Origin: Actinomycetes bacterium
GTDB taxonomy: Bacteria; Actinomycetota; Acidimicrobiia; Acidimicrobiales; RAAP-2
Assembly: GCA_021849435.1 (NCBI GenBank)
Contig: JAJZSX010000178.1
Location: forward strand, 1 to 5,680
Direction: 5' to 3'
DNA: 5,680 nt
The notes under the pieces are model-generated. The model saw nothing but the letters and a program-made list of their open reading frames with translations. It was not told the origin of the DNA and did not search any database. The translations under genes and the position numbers were made by a program. Positions 4,426 through 5,680 of the stretch are shown here, one piece after another (the stretch's first letter is position 1; each line of letters opens with the position of its first letter).

Positions 4426-5680
4426 GTGTCCGAGATCACCCTCGAGCCGACCCCCAGCCGGGGACCGGCCGCCCCCACGGCCCGCGAGAGCGCTCACGAG
4501 CGGCGCTGGTGGATCCTCGCCGTGCTCGCCATCAGCCAGCTCATGGTCATCCTCGACGGCACGATCGTCAATATCGCCCTGCCCACCGCCCAGCACGCTC
4601 TGCACTTCTCGAACTCGGACCGCCAGTGGATCGTGACCGCGTACTCGCTGGCCTTCGGCAGCCTGCTCCTGCTCGGTGGGCGAATCTCTGACTACATCGG
4701 GCGAAAGAGTGCCTTGATCATCGGGCTCATCGGGTTCGCCGGCGCCTCGGCGCTGGGAGCGGCCTCGATGAACTTCACGATGCTGGTTCTCGCGCGCACC
4801 GTCCAGGGCGTCTTCGGCGCGCTTCTGGCCCCTGCGGTACTGGCACTGCTGTCGACGACCTTCACCAACCCCAACGAGCGCGGCAAGGCCTTCGCTATCT
4901 ACGGCGCGGTCGCCGGCGCCGGCGGCGCCCTCGGGCTCCTGCTGGGTGGCGTTCTCACGTCGTACGCGTCGTGGCGCTGGACTCTCCTCGTGAACCTCTT
5001 CTTCGCCGCCGTGGGTGTCGTCGGCGCGGTCCTTCTCTTGCACCACGACCGCAGCGTCGACCACGACCCGCTCGACTGGCCGGGCGTACTGACCGCGTCC
5101 GGTGGGCTCTTCGCGCTGGTCTTCGGCTTCAACCACGCTGAGACGACCTCGTGGATGAACCACTACACGCTGGGCAGCTTCGTCGTCGCGGTAGTCCTTC
5201 TCAGTGCGTTCGCCTCGATTCAGCGCCGCACGCGCTTTCCGCTGCTGCCGCTACGCGTGATCCTCGATCGCAACCGCGGCGGAGCCCTGGCGGCGATGAT
5301 CATCGCGAGCTCGGGCATGTTCGGCGTGTTCTTCTTTCTCACCTACTACCTGCAGACGACCCTGGGATTCAGCGCCGTGATGACGGGATTTGCCTTCATG
5401 CCGATGGTCGCCGGCACCGTCGTCACCGCCCAGCTCTCCAACATCGTCCTGCTGCCCAAGGTCGGACCACGCCCGCTGATCCCCCTGGGCATGCTCGTGG
5501 CGGCGGGCGCCATGTGGTGGCTCACGCACCTGACGCTCGCGAGCACGTACTCCCACGGCGTCTTGTTGCCGCTCATCACGATGGGACTGGGCATCGGGCT
5601 CGTCTTCGCGCCGGGATTCAGCGTGGCGACCCTCGGCGTCGCCGAGCACGACGCGGGCGTGGCCTCGGCACTGGTGAACA
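4426..5680 (+). CDS. DHA2-type (EmrB/QacA-like) MFS drug exporter, C-terminus beyond right edge
   Basis: The frame opened by GTG 4426 stays open to the window end, 418 codons, with no stop. It encodes a proton-driven multi-pass inner-membrane exporter of the 14-segment DHA2 family. TM1 carries ILDGTIVNIALP (motif D1, acidic residue D44). The loop GGRISDYIGRK at 84-94 is motif A. ARTVQGVFGALLAPA (123-137) is motif B with R124. GAVAGAGGALGLLLGG (160-175) is motif C, here GLLLGG where many antiporters have a proline. A 20-30-residue polar N-terminal tail precedes TM1. AAGGAGAG (4413-4420) lies 5 nt upstream of the GTG. Divergence from a TetR-family gene supports drug or metabolite efflux under substrate-inducible control. 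The substrate is unknown. Family length suggests roughly 60-120 more residues outside the window. Confidence 0.92.
   Translation, partial: MSEITLEPTPSRGPAAPTARESAHERRWWILAVLAISQLMVILDGTIVNIALPTAQHALHFSNSDRQWIVTAYSLAFGSLLLLGGRISDYIGRKSALIIGLIGFAGASALGAASMNFTMLVLARTVQGVFGALLAPAVLALLSTTFTNPNERGKAFAIYGAVAGAGGALGLLLGGVLTSYASWRWTLLVNLFFAAVGVVGAVLLLHHDRSVDHDPLDWPGVLTASGGLFALVFGFNHAETTSWMNHYTLGSFVVAVVLLSAFASIQRRTRFPLLPLRVILDRNRGGALAAMIIASSGMFGVFFFLTYYLQTTLGFSAVMTGFAFMPMVAGTVVTAQLSNIVLLPKVGPRPLIPLGMLVAAGAMWWLTHLTLASTYSHGVLLPLITMGLGIGLVFAPGFSVATLGVAEHDAGVASALVN

Noticed and set aside
3680..4636. Plus-strand open frame (318 codons) across the tetR-family gene and into the MFS start
   Set aside because: It runs antisense to a convincing TetR protein and through the promoter region, with arginine/glycine-rich low-complexity content and no ribosome site.
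4402..5163. Minus-strand open frame (253 codons) inside the MFS gene
   Set aside because: The product is highly charged and repetitive (E, R, G, D, Q), as expected opposite a hydrophobic transporter. The plus-strand frame holds intact MFS motifs.

Overview
The window looks like a fragment of a high-GC actinobacterial chromosome. The clues are GC-rich coding, frequent GTG starts, TANNNT-type -10 boxes and one apparently leaderless gene. The exact genus cannot be told from the sequence; Acidimicrobiia-like actinobacteria are a guess only. The content reads as ordinary accessory metabolism and transport. I see no CRISPR array, RNA gene, insertion sequence or phage signature.

Region 1 (1-2566, minus strand) is a probable catabolic uptake operon. 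Read in transcription order it holds a fumarylacetoacetate hydrolase (FAH) family enzyme (2566-1661), an exported branched-chain-amino-acid-type (LivK/HAAT) substrate-binding protein (1615-263), and the N-terminus of a LivH-type membrane permease (151 to the left edge). A good sigma-70-like promoter (TTGACA, 17 bp, TACTGT) lies 50-80 bp upstream of the FAH gene. A very strong hairpin (17-bp perfect stem) separates the binding-protein gene from the permease gene. It probably lets the binding protein be made in excess over the membrane components.

Region 2 (2567-2921) is a 355-bp non-coding divergent control region. It is dense in inverted repeats. A near-identical AATTGGT(T)ATCA element occurs at the start of both divergent transcripts. 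This suggests that the FadR/FCD-type GntR regulator encoded to the right (2922-3635) controls both itself and the FAH/ABC operon, probably in response to a carboxylic acid that the transporter imports or the hydrolase acts on.

Region 3 (3632-5680) holds a TetR-family repressor on the minus strand (4324-3632), divergent from a DHA2-type (EmrB/QacA-like) MFS exporter that runs off the right edge (from 4426). The 101-bp gap between them carries a perfect 7+7 inverted repeat and a direct repeat, which are likely TetR operators. This is a classic self-regulated efflux pair. The GntR and TetR genes converge and share the bases of their stop codons in one CTAG.

Functions are inferred from family motifs read by eye. 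Substrates, operators and transcription starts are untested.
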